From the NCBI GenBank assembly GCA_009801085.1, contig VNWV01000010.1:372001-436000 (forward strand): a DNA stretch of 64,000 bases. Reading direction: 5' to 3'. Under the pieces are notes generated by a model. It searched no databases. It had not been told where the DNA came from and saw only the letters and a list, made by a program, of their open reading frames with translations. Below are positions 1 to 11,210 of this stretch, in pieces; positions within the stretch are counted from its first letter, which is position 1, and each line of letters starts with the position of its first letter. The position numbers and the translations under genes are program-made. The DNA comes from Lasiodiplodia sp. COLG20. Its lineage: Eukaryota; Ascomycota; Dothideomycetes; Botryosphaeriales; Botryosphaeriaceae.

Positions 1-743
1 CCCGAAAATGCAGAGCGGGGCTTTCAAGACTTCTACGGTACCCAATGACCGGGCGTTCGAGGCTATGGGATCATTTCGGAACCGTGGTATCCTTCTGATT
101 GCTGATTCTCAGATCAACTCGGCCAAAGCTAGGGTAATTCTCTCCCCATTTACTTCCCGTATGGTGCTGACAGCTTAACACCCAGATCTGGTCGGGAATC
201 AAAGTTTTCCAGGACACAGTGGTCAATACGCTGTCGGACAAAGCCGCCTTTACTGATGAGTATGCTAGCAAGGCAATGAGCATCATCATCAAGCCAATTC
301 AGGTTTTCAATTACCTGAACAACATTGAGACCAGGTCTAGGCTATACGACACAGTTGACGGCGTTCGAGATCAGCTCCAGGTCATTGAGAACAACATCCC
401 TCAATGTTCTGGTTTGGCTGCAAGCTGGGACGAGTTCATCCCGTGAGTATCTTGAATCCTTCGATAATTTTTATAAGTTCATATTTCGCTAATTGTTAAT
501 AATTTGAACAGGGGCTTCCTAGAAGATATGGCTACAACCACCGCAGACTGGCTTCAGGACACAACTCAGAAAATCGTCGACAAAGTCAAAATGGCCTCTG
601 ACGATGATCCCACCGATTTGGAATTGGAGGCCCGTTTGCAGATTATTGAGACTATCACGGACTACCTGGATAATGCCGCTTTTGTTACAGTCAAGGCGCC
701 GGTCAGGCCTCGTGTCCGAGTTGAGTGGCCGGACATCGACTGA
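1..743 (+). CDS. Hypothetical protein, 3' part (5' end lies outside or at the window edge)
   Basis: The frame is open from the first bases. Exons are about 1-133, 186-442 and 512-743, joined at GTAATT..CCCAG and GTGAGT..AACAG introns that keep phase, with a TGA stop at 741-743. An ATG at position 8 is in frame, but the open frame runs to the window edge, so the true start is unknown. The visible part, about 206 residues, is mostly predicted helix with moderate acidity. It has no cysteine-rich, membrane or enzyme motif that I recognise. The last third (from GFLEDMATT) is rich in Asp and Glu and ends with an Arg/Pro/Val tail. I cannot assign a function. It could be the C-terminal end of a larger protein, and a search with the full upstream exon would be needed to name it. 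Confidence 0.6.
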
Positions 744-1236
744 TGGTAGTGCGTGCGGTTGGTTGTCCTAAGCGTTTCAGATAGGCACAAAATCTTTGCT
801 GTACAGGCTATGAGATCTTAGTACAGGGTATGGAAAGTTTGGTAGATACCACTTCGATCCCTCAACCTGATTTTACCTGCGGTGAAGTTTGTCTCATCAA
901 TGCAAAAGTGAAAAGCATAGAAGCTATCTCATGAATTCCATTGACTCCAACGCTTACTATGAGAGGCAGCTACCATGTTCGACGATTTTTGGTCTGTGCA
1001 GATATAAGGAGGACGCGGTTCCGTATGATACACCTCATTGAAACCAGTCAACCTATCGTAAAAAATCCGCACATGCTACCCATCCGTCTGCGTCAAAGGG
1101 GATAACTATCTATGAGTCTGCAGCCCCGTAAATACTGACTTCCAACGTGCTGATTGCGCCATCGCCGCACTTTGACCAATTTCTCTGACTCCAATATATT
1201 ACCAAAGAGGCTGATATGACGAGCAGCTGGACCTTC
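744..1236. other. Intergenic, convergent 3' ends
   Basis: This stretch lies between the stop of the plus-strand gene at 743 and the stop of the minus-strand gene at 1237, so it should hold both 3' UTRs. Short open frames here show no family resemblance. I see nothing else. Confidence 0.5.
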
Positions 1237-2127
1237 TCAGAAATGAGAAATGTACGGAGGGCGTGGTCCTTGGTGATAGACCTCGTCGAAACACGCCTCC
1301 AGCCTATCATAGAAGTGTGGCAGCAGCACGGAAGGATCTACCTTCATGTATCGTATCTTCTTTGGCATTGCATCGTCTCCCATATTTTCGAACTGGTCCA
1401 GCTCCTCTTGACGATTGTGATAGCCTCCCGGGGGCAGCCTGAGCATGGTGTCAAGAACCTTGACAAACGGAGTGTCCTTGCGTAGTTCAAGAGGATGAGC
1501 ACGTTTCTTGTCGTCTATGATAGACTGCAAAGCCTCAGCATCAACGGCGATGCACGCTATCTGCCTCTGAACGACTCCGGCTGTCTCGGGAGTGTACTGG
1601 AAATGCCTTAAAAAAGTCAGTAATTGTTCGAAACCTCGAGTTGATTCTCAGATAGCCATTTTGTTCTGTAGAACATACCGAAATACTTGCTCGAAGCTGG
1701 CGCCATTCCACACTTCCTTGTTGTCTTCCACCGCCCAGTCCAGCATTGACAAAAGCTCTTCACCTTCTGGAAGTGCTCCTTCTCGTGTGAGGTTGTTGCG
1801 GGTCTCCGAGTTGAGTAGATCCATGAACTTCTGCCAGGCTGCATCGTCTTCATAGGTGAGGCGGTAGATCTTCAATCCAAAGACCTCTTGTCCACGATGC
1901 TTCAAGTGGAAGAGAATACGCTCAGTTGGCCTCATCCGCATGAAGGATTTTGGGCACGGGCGCGCCCGTTCCCTGGCCTCGCGCTCTGCTCTCCTCTTGC
2001 GAATGCGTTCCAAGAGTTCTTTTGCTGCCTTGCTCGCATTGGACTGACGTGGCCGCTTTTCAGACTTGTCAGCGGCGTTAGGCGGTGTCTTTTGCTCGGA
2101 CATGGCAGCGGAGGTTGTCGCCGACAT
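1237..2127 (-). CDS. Conserved fungal protein of unknown function (two exons)
   Basis: The exons are 2127..1679 and 1606..1237, joined by a 72-nt intron (GTATGT..TTAAG) that moves from phase 2 and keeps the reading frame. The product is about 272 residues. The N-terminus is a Lys/Arg-rich helix (ERIRKRRAEREARERAR). A conserved-looking core follows (MRPTERILFHLKHRGQEVFGLKIYRLTYEDD), then a WAVEDN..GASFEQVF segment and HFQYTPETAGVVQRQIACI across the splice. I read this as a family of intracellular fungal proteins of unknown function, often present in many copies in Dothideomycetes; that is recollection, not a search result. There is no signal peptide or membrane span. An ATG at 2103 or an in-frame ATG at 2229 is also possible as start. 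The 3' end is less certain: a further intron near 1300 could add another tail. Confidence 0.65.
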
Positions 2128-2873
2128 TAGCAGTTGCCAACGGAGTTTGAAGAAGTTGGGTGAGAAGTGCAGGTAAGGTTGCGGACGCGGTGGTAACATA
2201 GGCCCTGGGTAACGCCTTGGCACGTGCACCTTCCATAAAAATCATGTGCGGGGCTTGGGCTTTCCTTTCGCGAATTGGCGTCACCCAATGTGAGTGTAAA
2301 TCATGATGTAATCTTGTTGTGACGCAAGCCTGCAGTCCACTGCCTTTTGGCGGATTCTTTCACTGCACCAAGCCGCCGCACCGCGTGGAAAGCATTGGAA
2401 AATGCTGTTCTACTGCAGATGCAGTCCGATTTCGATCTGCGGGGAGCAGGGCCTCGGTTTATTCCCGAATCTTGTTCCACGGATGCCTTGCACTATGATA
2501 TTGTCTTCAGCAGGTGAATTGCTTGCACTGCCAGGAGATATATCTAGCGTCCGCATGAGAGAACTATGTTCCTTTCTTCTCTATACGCTCCCGTAGAATG
2601 CACAGACAGGCCCTCACCGCGCTGACAATCCTAGCAAATACCATTTTGCTGATAGTCTCCTTAGCAGTCAGGCCGTGTGTGGTGAGAATGATGAGAGTGC
2701 GGTCCTAATCCTTGGTTCAAAGCCTCGTAAACGCGATTGAAGGCTGGTTGCTTGTTGTATCAAAGGCCTCCCGTGCGCTTTGCTCCTAACCAACCCCAAA
2801 TTAATACCAGCCGTTACACATGCCTGCCCCGTACAAAATCTATGAAGGCCATTGAATCCAAAAACAGGAAGAA
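2128..2873. other. Intergenic, no gene seen
   Basis: The stretch lies upstream of the unknown gene (start 2127) and downstream of Yju2 (stop 2874). Only short open frames without similarity occur. It presumably holds the promoter of the first and the 3' UTR of the second. Confidence 0.5.
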
Positions 2874-3709
2874 CTACTTTCGCTTGATTCCCAGCGCAGA
2901 ACCGTAGTCCTTCTTTTTCTTCTTTGAGCGGGCAGATGAGTAAGACGATGCGTTCTCGCCGCCTCCGGGCATGTTGTTGTCGTTTTCGTTGTCATCAGCA
3001 GGAACCCTTTTCACGCCCTCATCCATGTCAGTGCGGAAAGCTTGCCGCGAAGCCTCCTCATCCTCGCAGTCCTGTCGCGCCACCTCACCGTCCAGGCCCA
3101 CATTCCCACCAGCAGGATGGTGCCCTGCGAGTGGCTGCGCTCTGTCAAGTCGTGCATTCCGCATTCTGATTTCGTCCAGGGCGTCGGTGACGGCTATCTC
3201 GGTCTTTGCGTCGGACGTTTTCACTTCCAGTTCGGCCATGGCATCGCGCTCGGCCTTTTCGCGCTCCAGACGTTCCTCATCCGTCTCTTCGGCGAGCTTG
3301 GCCTCGTGCCAGGGTTCAAAGTTGCGGGTTGCGCCCTTCTCACATGTGTAGTCCATGTTTCGTGGGTCTGTTTTGAACAAGATCTCCGCAGAGCATCGCG
3401 TGCAGCGAATGTAGAAGCGGAATATCTTGATTTCATGGTACGACTCATCGGTCGTCTCCTTTTGCGCGTTGAATTTACGGCCCTTGCTAGATGAGAGATT
3501 TTGATATCAGTATGAGAGGATTGCAAGTGAAGAGAAGGGGGGACTTACTAGATATACTCGCCGCATGCATTGCATTTCATCGAAAAGGGGGCCATGAGTC
3601 GCACAGTCTGCACTTTGTAAGCAGCATCCTTAGACTTGCGTTGTCGAGTGATCTTGCTAGGATCAAAGTCTGGTGGGTAATACTTGGACAGGACTTTGCG
3701 CTCCGACAT
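2874..3709 (-). CDS. YJU2: Pre-mRNA splicing factor Yju2/CWC16 (CCDC94/CCDC130 family)
   Basis: The exons are 3709..3549 and 3486..2874, separated by a 62-nt GTAAGT..CTAG intron in phase 2; the product is 257 residues. The N-terminus [20 protein letters not shown] is the family hallmark. Two CxxC pairs, C46/C49 (CNAC) and C82/C85 (CTRC), form the expected zinc site, followed by [23 protein letters not shown]. The middle is a charged coiled coil rich in Glu/Arg, and the tail is low complexity, ending in a basic [16 protein letters not shown] segment that should act as a nuclear signal. Yju2 joins the Prp19-containing spliceosome and promotes the first transesterification, acting in the nucleus (family knowledge). 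Length and order fit Yju2 better than its paralog Saf4/CCDC130, but the two are closely related. Confidence 0.93.
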
Positions 3710-4443
3710 AGTGATCTAACGCCCGTGTTGGGTGGAGACGGTCGGATTGAGTGTGATTACGCTGTACGCAGTTGCGGCTGCGAGGCGCGCTGGTTACGGC
3801 AGGAGCGGTGCAAAGCGGGAGAAGTGCTGCAGCGTGATGTGCGATCTTGAGCGAGAGTTGAAGGAGGATTGTGGCGGGGGATGAGCGATGGAATGTTGGT
3901 GACGGAGTTAACACAGACGCTAGTAGAGTAGTAAATATAGTAAACGTGAAGATTTTAGTATTTTCGAAAGAGTTTAATACTTTAATAGTATATAGTAGAG
4001 AAAAACTAAGGAAGTTATAAATTAAACTTATTATCTTAGAATGTATAGATGGCGCGAGTCCATACAGCAGACGATGTTGAAGCGAGAGTCCTTGTTAAAG
4101 ATGTGAAAGGACAGAAAAAAAAGGACTCCCATGTATGGAGGGCGGAATATACTTACCCGGAGATTTTAGCGCCGAGCTTAGGGCGGCCTAGACCGCGGCT
4201 GCCTGAACAACGCTGGCTCCTTCACCGTTAACATCATCGTGGCCATCAGGGGACCATCAAAAATTTCAGCGTCTTCAAGGAGTCCTGCAAACGCATTCCG
4301 CCCTCGTTCCTTTCGCCGTGAGGCGTGGGCATCTTTTACTGCCACCAGGACTAAGTATTCGCATCAGATCACCAGGTCTCTCGGAGCGTCGAGTTGGCGA
4401 TAGGATTACAAAATACCTTGCCGCATTTGGCTAATAAACAATC
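3710..4443. other. Intergenic with an AT-rich block at about 3920-4050
   Basis: This is the divergent region between Yju2 (start 3709) and the F-box-like gene (start 4444). Roughly 3920-4050 is almost all A and T, with repeated TAGTA/TTTAATA-like words, in sharp contrast to the neighbouring DNA. No gene or terminal repeat was found in it. Confidence 0.5.
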
Positions 4444-6217
4444 ATGCGGACCAATCTGCCCCCGGCGTCTTTACCAAGCCTTCCGGAGGAGATGATTGAT
4501 GTAATCATATCCTTCACTGATCGCGAAACACAACAGCAACTCCGCCTGTGTTCCAAGCAATTCGACCGCCTCACAACACCACGATATTTCCGCAAGTTTC
4601 GCTTTAGGCTCTCGCAGCTCAGTCTAGATGGGTTGATCAGTATAGCAAGCCATCCTGAAATTGCCAAATACGTACAAGATCTGGAGTTCAACAGTCACCA
4701 GCTGCTCTGGTTCTTCGATCTCGACTCCTTCCTAAGAAAGCTTGATTTGCAACCTGGTAAGCATCGCCCATATTCCCCTCAAGGCTCTCCTAATGGCCAG
4801 ATCAGGTCAACCTTGGCGCCCAATTCCGGGCCTTAAACACATACCCACCCAGGACTTCGACCGTTCACAACTCCACCAAATCTACACTGCCTACGCCTCA
4901 GAGCGCGACACGCCGGCCGACTACGTCGAATGCATCCTTTCTCACCCTGAACCCAGCAACCCTCTCCTCCCCCACACCTACCCCAACCTCCCCCATGCCT
5001 TCGCCTCCCTCCCCAACCTCCACACCATCACCGCCACCTTTGGCATGCCGCACCAGCAATACCCGCCAACCTACGCCCACACCTGGCGCGGCCTTACCTT
5101 CACCCAGCCCGACCCAGACCCTCCCGGCGACCGTGACATCCAGAAAGCGATCGACCTCTCCTGCCTCATGCACGCACTGAGCCAAGCCGCCGCCAACCGA
5201 CACTCTCCCCTCCCCCTCCGCACCCTCATCCTCCCCATCATCGGCTATTCAATCTTCGGCCCCAGCTCCCTGCGCCGCCTCTGGGAAGACTATTCCATCA
5301 CTTCACACGTCATGCCCGACCTCTGGACCACGGGGTCCGGCAACAACGGCGGCATCCAGGCCACCACCGACGACGCCAACGGGATGGCGGAAGTTGCCGT
5401 CTACAGCCCGCGGTTCCGCGCCATCACGGCCGTCTTCACGGGGCTGACGCGGCTGGACCTGCGCATCGACTGGACGGGCAGCAACGTCGGCGGCACGATG
5501 AGCCTGGTCTGGGGGCTGGCGGTGCTGCTGGAGCGGGCGCGCGGCCTGGAGGAGCTGGCGCTGGTGGTGCAGCGCGACGTGGTGCCCAAGCTGTTCGGCT
5601 GGCGGCCGTGGACGCCCGAGGCCGAGCGGCTGTGGAGGACCAGGGACGTGCTGCTCGTGCTGGTGGGCGGCGAGCACCTCGCCGACGTTGACGACAACGA
5701 CAACGTGCGAGACTGGCTGGATGATAATACGCCGCCGCCGGTCGACGTGCGGTGGCCGCGCTTGCGCAAGTTGACGCTCGGCGTGCCGACGACGCAGGAC
5801 GGCTTGCTCGGCTTGCTGGGCCGCGTCGCCGGCTCGCTGCGCAGCCTGACGCTGTCGAACATGAGGTTCATGCCGCGGCTGGGCGATTGGGACGACGCCC
5901 TGCGGCAGATGAGGGGCTTGTTGGAGCTGGAAGAGCTGGAGATGAACTGGCTCATGCATATACCGGACTTTTCCTCCGCAGAGTATAAGCGTGAAGCTAT
6001 GCTCATGGCTAGAGATATCGAAGCTGGCTGCGTGGAGGATGAAATGGCGGAGAAGCGGTACCGGATGACGTACCGGCATTATGAGGCGCAGGCGGTTGAC
6101 TATGTTTTGAAGAGAAGCGATATTGTGCCTGAACTCGACCAAGGGGCATTCTTTCGGGACCATCCTGAAGACTGCGACTGGTGCGAGGAGAGGATTTTAG
6201 AAAATGAATCCAGGTAA
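4444..6217 (+). CDS. F-box-like protein with leucine-rich C-terminal region
   Basis: The exons are 4444..4756 and 4806..6217, with a 49-nt intron (GTAAGC..ATCAG) in phase 1; the product is 574 residues. Residues about 9-50 (LPSLPEEMIDVIISFTDRE..QLRLCSKQFDRL) read as an F-box: a conserved LP start, hydrophobic helices and LRLCSKQF. The rest contains Leu-rich stretches such as LPNLHTITATFG, LRTLILPIIG, LTRLDLRIDW, LRSLTLSNMRF and LELEELEMNW, like the irregular repeats of fungal F-box proteins. By family, it would link a substrate to the Skp1-cullin-1 ubiquitin ligase; the substrate is unknown. The middle of exon 2 is markedly GC-rich. A cullin-1 gene lies 43 kb away, but no operon-like link is implied. 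Confidence 0.8.
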
Positions 6218-6526
6218 ATCGTTGGGATACTATGGAGTTAGTGGATACGGACGGTTTAGTTGATGGCCAGCATGTAATATCAGTGATAGACAAATTGAGA
6301 AGGAAGCACGTCTTGGTGAAACCGGGCAAGAAAAGACATGACATATTCAATCAAAAGTAAACCTCGCTAGACGCCGGACTTCCTTGTCCAACTCCCAAAC
6401 ACCAATATCCTCTCTCAAATCCCGTGGTATCGCTTTCGTCAAAAATTCCAGAAGTTATAGGAGCACGCTCCGGATGGTATGCAAGGGAAAAAGCAACCCC
6501 GGTGGATGGCTCAAATCATCGGACGC
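6218..6526. other. Intergenic, convergent 3' ends
   Basis: The region lies between the stop of the F-box-like gene and the stop of Spc24 on the other strand. No gene is seen; both 3' UTRs are expected here. Confidence 0.5.
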
Positions 6527-7248
6527 CTACATGCGATTCCAGATGTAGTCGGCATAGAAATACCGCGAGAACTGCGGATCAAATGTGACCAGGTGCACAT
6601 CACCCTTGCTAGGATTGGTGATAGTAGCTTTGTTGTAGTTGCCGGTCGAAGGGTCGATCTCGGGTTTGATGCCCAGCATGCGGTAAACCCGGAGTTGAAG
6701 CCTACAATTCACACCATGTCAGTATCAGGAGGCTTTCTCGCCCATGGAGAGGGACGCGCTTACAAGATGGAGTCTTCATCGTTCATGTGCGCCCTTCTGA
6801 CATCTCCGCCTTCGATACCTTGCGCGTCGACCTCTTCCAGCTCGGCCTTCAGACGCTCGAGCTCCGATGCCAGGCGTTCTTCCTCGATCTCCAGATCAGA
6901 GACTTGCTTCGCAACCTTGAACTTCTCCGTGTCCAGGCGCAAGATCTCGGCGGCGTGCTCGGCCGGGTTGTGCGATTTGGTTGTAAGGTTGTGTTGGGAC
7001 TGGAGGGAGCCCAGCTGCCGGGACAGCTGCTGCAGCTTGTCCTGTTCGACTTTGATCTGGCTTTTGCGCTGATTCTCGAGGTCATTGTAGGAGCTGGCGC
7101 TGCGCGAGATCGCCGCCTTGTCCGGTGCGACGTTGAAGTTTGAAACGCATTGGCCGATGATCTGTATAGAAACAACGCAGTTAGTTAGGATGCAGCGGAC
7201 CCAAGATTGGGGGCGGCATACAACTGCGGGGTGCTCGTCAAGAAGCAT
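6527..7248 (-). CDS. SPC24: Kinetochore protein Spc24 (Ndc80 complex subunit)
   Basis: There are three exons: 7248..7222 (27 nt, MLLDEHPAV), 7161..6764 and 6701..6527. Introns are GTATGC..ACAG and GTAAGC..TGTAG in phases 0 and 2; the product is 199 residues. The short N-terminus followed by IIGQCVSNFNVAPD is the Spc24 start. Residues about 30-130 form a long coiled coil (heptad-like Leu with Glu/Lys/Gln). The C-terminal globular part begins LLQLRVYRMLGI and ends FDPQFSRYFYADYIWNRM, which fits the small RWD-like domain. Spc24 pairs with Spc25 to anchor the Ndc80 complex at the inner kinetochore (family knowledge). The start faces the Fis1 gene across 338 bp. The tiny first exon is chosen because it alone supplies the expected N-terminus. 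Confidence 0.92.
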
Positions 7249-7586
7249 TTTGGAGATTTCCGTGGGGCGTTGGCACTATTCGGGGTGGTTGTGTGGGTTG
7301 TGTGGGTTGTGACGAATGTGACGAATGTGACGGGACCTGTGGATGCGGAAGCGGAGGTTGTTTTGGCGGAGTTGTCAGGCAAAGCTGCGGTGTTTTGGTT
7401 TTCACGTTTGCGGGCTAGCGCGCTGCGCCACAGGTGGCGGGCGGTGAGCATCGAAGTGGCGCTGTACGTCAGCGGTCTCAAGGTCAAGCGCGAACCACGA
7501 TCGGGCGGCGGCAAGCGCTTCCTGCGACTCACGAAACACCCGCAACCAAAGCAACACGCGCTTCCTCTCCCTAAGATCGTGACAAT
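7249..7586. promoter_or_regulatory. Shared divergent promoter region of SPC24 and FIS1
   Basis: This 338-bp space separates two divergent start codons and so must hold both promoters. It includes a short direct repeat of TGTGGGTTGTG at about 7291-7310 followed by repeats of GACGAATGTGACGAATGTGACGG type. No TATA box is obvious. Assignment as a shared promoter is inferred from geometry. Confidence 0.5.
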
Positions 7587-8256
7587 ATGGCGCCTTCTCT
7601 GCCCTGTACGTCTCATCGCCGCGCATGCCGCTATCCTGGGCGCACAAGTTACCAGCCGCTGCTAACATGACCTTCGCAACAGATGCCGCCGATGCGGAGA
7701 GGTGAGACACCTCCGGAAGCCCGATGGCAATCCCGAAGTCAAGCGACATGCACTCTGACGACGTCCGACAGTCCGCTTAAGCCAGAGGAACTTCAGGTTC
7801 TCCGCTCCCAGTACGAGAAAGAGGGTGAATACGTAGGCATTCAGACCAAGTTCAACTACGCATGGGTACAACTCCATCTCCTTGCTGCGACCCTAGATTT
7901 ACAGTTGCTCACTTTCGGCGCTCCAGGGCCTCATCAAATCCACGCAACGTAGCGAGCAACAAGAAGGCGTGCGCCTCCTCTCCGAGATCTTTCGCAACAG
8001 CCCCGAGCGCCGTCGCGAATGCCTTTACTACCTTGCGCTTGGCAACTACAAGCTCGGCAACTATGCCGAGGCCCGCCGTTACAACGAGCTGCTGCTCGAC
8101 CTCGAGCCTGCCAATCTCCAGGCCGGCAGCTTGAAGACACTCATCGACGACCGCGTCGCGAAGGAGGGTCTGATGGGCGTTGCCATCGTGGGCGGCATCG
8201 CGGTGGCCGCAGGTGTAGTGGGAAGCCTGCTCATCAGGAGCTCGCGCAGGAGGTAA
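7587..8256 (+). CDS. FIS1: Mitochondrial fission 1 protein Fis1
   Basis: There are four exons: 7587..7605, 7683..7701, 7772..7865 and 7927..8256; the first two are only 19 nt each. Joined, they read [20 protein letters not shown] and continue with [39 protein letters not shown]; the product is 153 residues. The tetratricopeptide-like helix bundle is clear ([37 protein letters not shown]). The C-terminus is a single membrane anchor ([20 protein letters not shown]) followed by a basic RSSRRR tail, as in tail-anchored outer-membrane proteins. Fis1 recruits the fission machinery (dynamin Dnm1 with adaptors) to mitochondria and peroxisomes (family knowledge). Two alternative upstream ATGs in exon 2 would lose the conserved PYAADAE motif, so the micro-exon model is preferred. 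Confidence 0.94.
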
Positions 8257-9117
8257 TCTAACAGTAAATAAATGACATGGATGATGAGACAGGCTGGATG
8301 GCACGGAGGATGTTTGGGCGGCGTTGGGTTGCTGATACACGATCTTCTGTAGCATAGGTAGCGCTTTGTTTGCAAGGCAACAAGTCTCACTCAGCGTGCC
8401 TGTCCCTGTGGATTGCTCCGGAGGTTGCGGAGAAGGAAGTGGAAGAAAACAGAAGCAGGCCCCAACACGGAGAGAGATGAGTCAAGGCCGGCCAAGGCCG
8501 ACGTGTCTCAACCGCTATAACACAGGGATAGAGTGGGTTTGCCGCAACGTGGTTCCGCAGCTGCAAAGCACAGTTCGAAAGTTCGTGGACCCTTGGACTG
8601 TGGGCGCGACTCGTGCGTCGGTCGGAAAAGCTTGGCAACAGCGCGTCACGGCTGGTCGATTGCGTTTCCATCAAGCCCGCACCCTTTGGCAATCCAGCTT
8701 TCCCGCCCTCCGCTCTCGTCCGCTGCCCCATCCTTAACCAGCTCCCTTTGCAGCTGCTCCCGTCGCCTGTACAGCATTCTCATCCCTCGCGCAACCTTGT
8801 GCCCGCGCCTTCCAGCTCACCTGGCCTCCCCGCAACGAGCACCCGACCCCGGCGTATGACATAACCCTGCCTGCTGCACTCCCGCCGCCAATCCGAGACA
8901 TCGCAGCTACATACCCCAAACTCCAGACCAGCCTCGCGCCGCCTCACATCCGCGTTCTCACCTGTGTCGCGACCGTCTGCCATCTCCTCACCGCGCCTGG
9001 CCATCTTGGTCGCTTTTCCGGCCCTGCAAAGTGCCAAAACCGCTGCCCTTTGTTGGCCTTGCCCGCGCATAAGTACATTGCCACCAGCACGCGCGTCACG
9101 GCTGTGACCCGGTCGCC
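8257..9117. other. Intergenic / 5' region of the RING gene
   Basis: The stretch separates the Fis1 stop and the RING gene start. It is GC-rich and pyrimidine-rich towards the 3' end. Several overlapping open frames on both strands lack family resemblance and look like chance. I see no separate gene. Confidence 0.45.
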
Positions 9118-11210
9118 ATGAGCACCCCGCAGGCAAATCGCGAGATGGTCTTCTGCCATGAGTGCGAAAACGAGTGGTATCGGGACGAGCATGGTCTGAC
9201 ATGCCCTGACTGTCATTCCGAGTTCACCGAAATTGTGAGTTATCAGCCGGCAGCTCTCCCCACGTTGGTCTGCCCACGTACTTTAGCTCCCGGGGCGCAT
9301 AATCAGTCGCTGCTATGCGCAACGCCAATTGCCACAACTGCTTTCTGCCCCAAAACATCCCCTGCTAACCGTGCGCGGTAGATTGAACCCGACCACGACC
9401 CCCGCGACGACCATCTGAACCTTGAGGACGACTCTGAGGACGAGCCTAATCCTTTTGCCCAGCACAACCCTTGGAACGCGCCAGACCCTGAAGAAGGCGT
9501 GCCCGATCCGATCCACGGCTTCCCACCAGGAATCCGTCTACAGCGCAACGGTCCCAACAGTTACTCCATTACCGGCACCTGGTCAACGACTTTTGGAGGA
9601 CCCCGGGGGCAGACTCATAATCACGGCGAATTTGGCGAGCCCAATGCCTTTGTAAACCCCTTATTCCGTAATTTCGCCACTATGATGCAGGGAATTACTG
9701 GGGCTTCACAGAGACCGAATGAGCACGGTGAGGAGGGCCAGCCTGGTTCGTCCACGAGAGAAGAGACTAGGTCAGGTAGCGGTCCACACTACACCTACAC
9801 GTCAACCGCAAGACTATTCCCACGGGACGCAAACAACCCGGGACCACATGTTGAGCCTACCGATAGCCTTCATGAGTAAGTTTTCAGATTCCGGCTACTT
9901 TTTTGACCTCTATTTTAAGCAGCCATACACTGGCGCTGCGTAATTTGCAAACGGGACCGCTGGTCATCTGCACTATTTGCATCTTTTGGAACCTTCGTCC
10001 TCCAGGCCTGAATTCCCCGTGGTCGCGAGACGTTTCTTAGCTTGCTATATGGCAAATAGGATTTCACTTGCATCTGCTAACTTAGCATAGGGTAATTGCC
10101 GGAATCCTGGGTGGTGGTGCGTTTGGTCCGCCTCCTACCGCACGAGACCGTGGTCACGGCCCCGGATCCCCCGGTGGCGACGGCGGCATACCACCGAATC
10201 CACTTGCAGCTCTATTTGCTTCTCTGCTTAACCCGCAACTTGCCGCCCATGGAGATGCAGTGTACAGCCAGGAAGCTCTTGATCGCGTTATCTCTCAGTT
10301 AATGGAGCAAAATGCTACAGGCAACGCCCCGGGACCGGCCTCTCAAGAGGCAATCGCAGCTCTACCGAAGAAGCGTGTCGATCGCAAAATGGTTGGCGCT
10401 GCTGATTCTCCGCCGGATTTTCCAGACAGCGAGCTTCATGGAGAGTGTAGTATTTGCATGGATGAGGTCCCGATCGGTGAAGAAGTAACAGAGCTTCCGT
10501 GCGGTCACTGGTTCCATGGTCAATGTATTGAGGCATGGCTGCGCGAGCACGATACCTGCCCGCATTGTAGGAAAGGTATCGAGAAGAAGGATAACCAGGG
10601 AAGTCAGCAAGGAGGACAAGGCCCCAGCGGCGGAGCCGCAGGTTCATCTGGATCTGGGTCTGGACCTGGAAGCGGCAATTCCGGTAATCCCCCGGGAAGC
10701 AACAATACCAACAATAACAGCGGTAGCGGTGGCTCATCAAACCTCCCCGATGATCAGTTCGTTCCTAATATGCCCGGCGGCCTGTACACGACGTCCTTTT
10801 ATTCTATCGGCGCCACCCCTCGCTCCCGTGCGCGCTCGCCCTTCGATTTCCCCCTCTTCGGTATCCCTCACTCCGCAACTTTCCCCCCGCCGCTCTTCCA
10901 AGATGCTTCGGACCAGCCGACCATGCGTCATCATCGCTACAGCCACCAGACAAATGAGCCATTCATGCGTATCTGGGAAGGTTCCTTTGACGATCACGAC
11001 CGTATCTTACGCGGTAGCGGTCACACCTCGCATACGCACGTCACCGTCGTACGTCCGCGCCGGAGACACAGCTTCAGTAGGGCACTCAGCAACATGGGAC
11101 ACAGCATGGCTTTAGCAGCAGGTGGTGGAGGTAGTGGTGGTGCTACATCGCACGGAGGTACAGAGAGGCCAGGAATCGGTGAGCGGCTAAGGAGTTTATT
11201 CCGCTCCTAA
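9118..11210 (+). CDS. RING-H2 E3 ubiquitin ligase with N-terminal zinc ribbon (RNF126/RNF115-like)
   Basis: The exons are 9118..9234, 9382..9875 and 10091..11210, with GTGAGT..GGTAG and GTAAGT..CATAG introns; the product is 576 residues. Residues about 11-34 carry a zinc-ribbon pattern (CHEC..CPDC). A long acidic and Gly/Pro/Asn-rich linker follows. The RING-H2 domain spans about residues 323-364: CSIC, then CGHWFHGQCIEAWL, then CPHC, with the full Cys/His ligand order. The tail is Gly/Ser/Asn-rich, with a basic stretch (RPRRRHSFSRALSNM). This order matches human RNF126/RNF115-type ligases, which bind ubiquitin by the ribbon and recruit an E2 by the RING (family knowledge). The substrate is unknown. 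The Kozak context at 9118 (GTCGCCATGAG) supports this start. Confidence 0.9.

Noticed and set aside
1110..1310. Alternative C-terminal frame for the unknown gene at 1237-2127
   Set aside because: It overlaps the chosen frame, has no splice signals to connect it, and does not resemble the family.
5303..6163. Long minus-strand frame (286 codons) opposite the F-box-like gene
   Set aside because: His/Gln/Arg/Pro-rich shadow of GC-rich codons in the real gene; no start context or domain.
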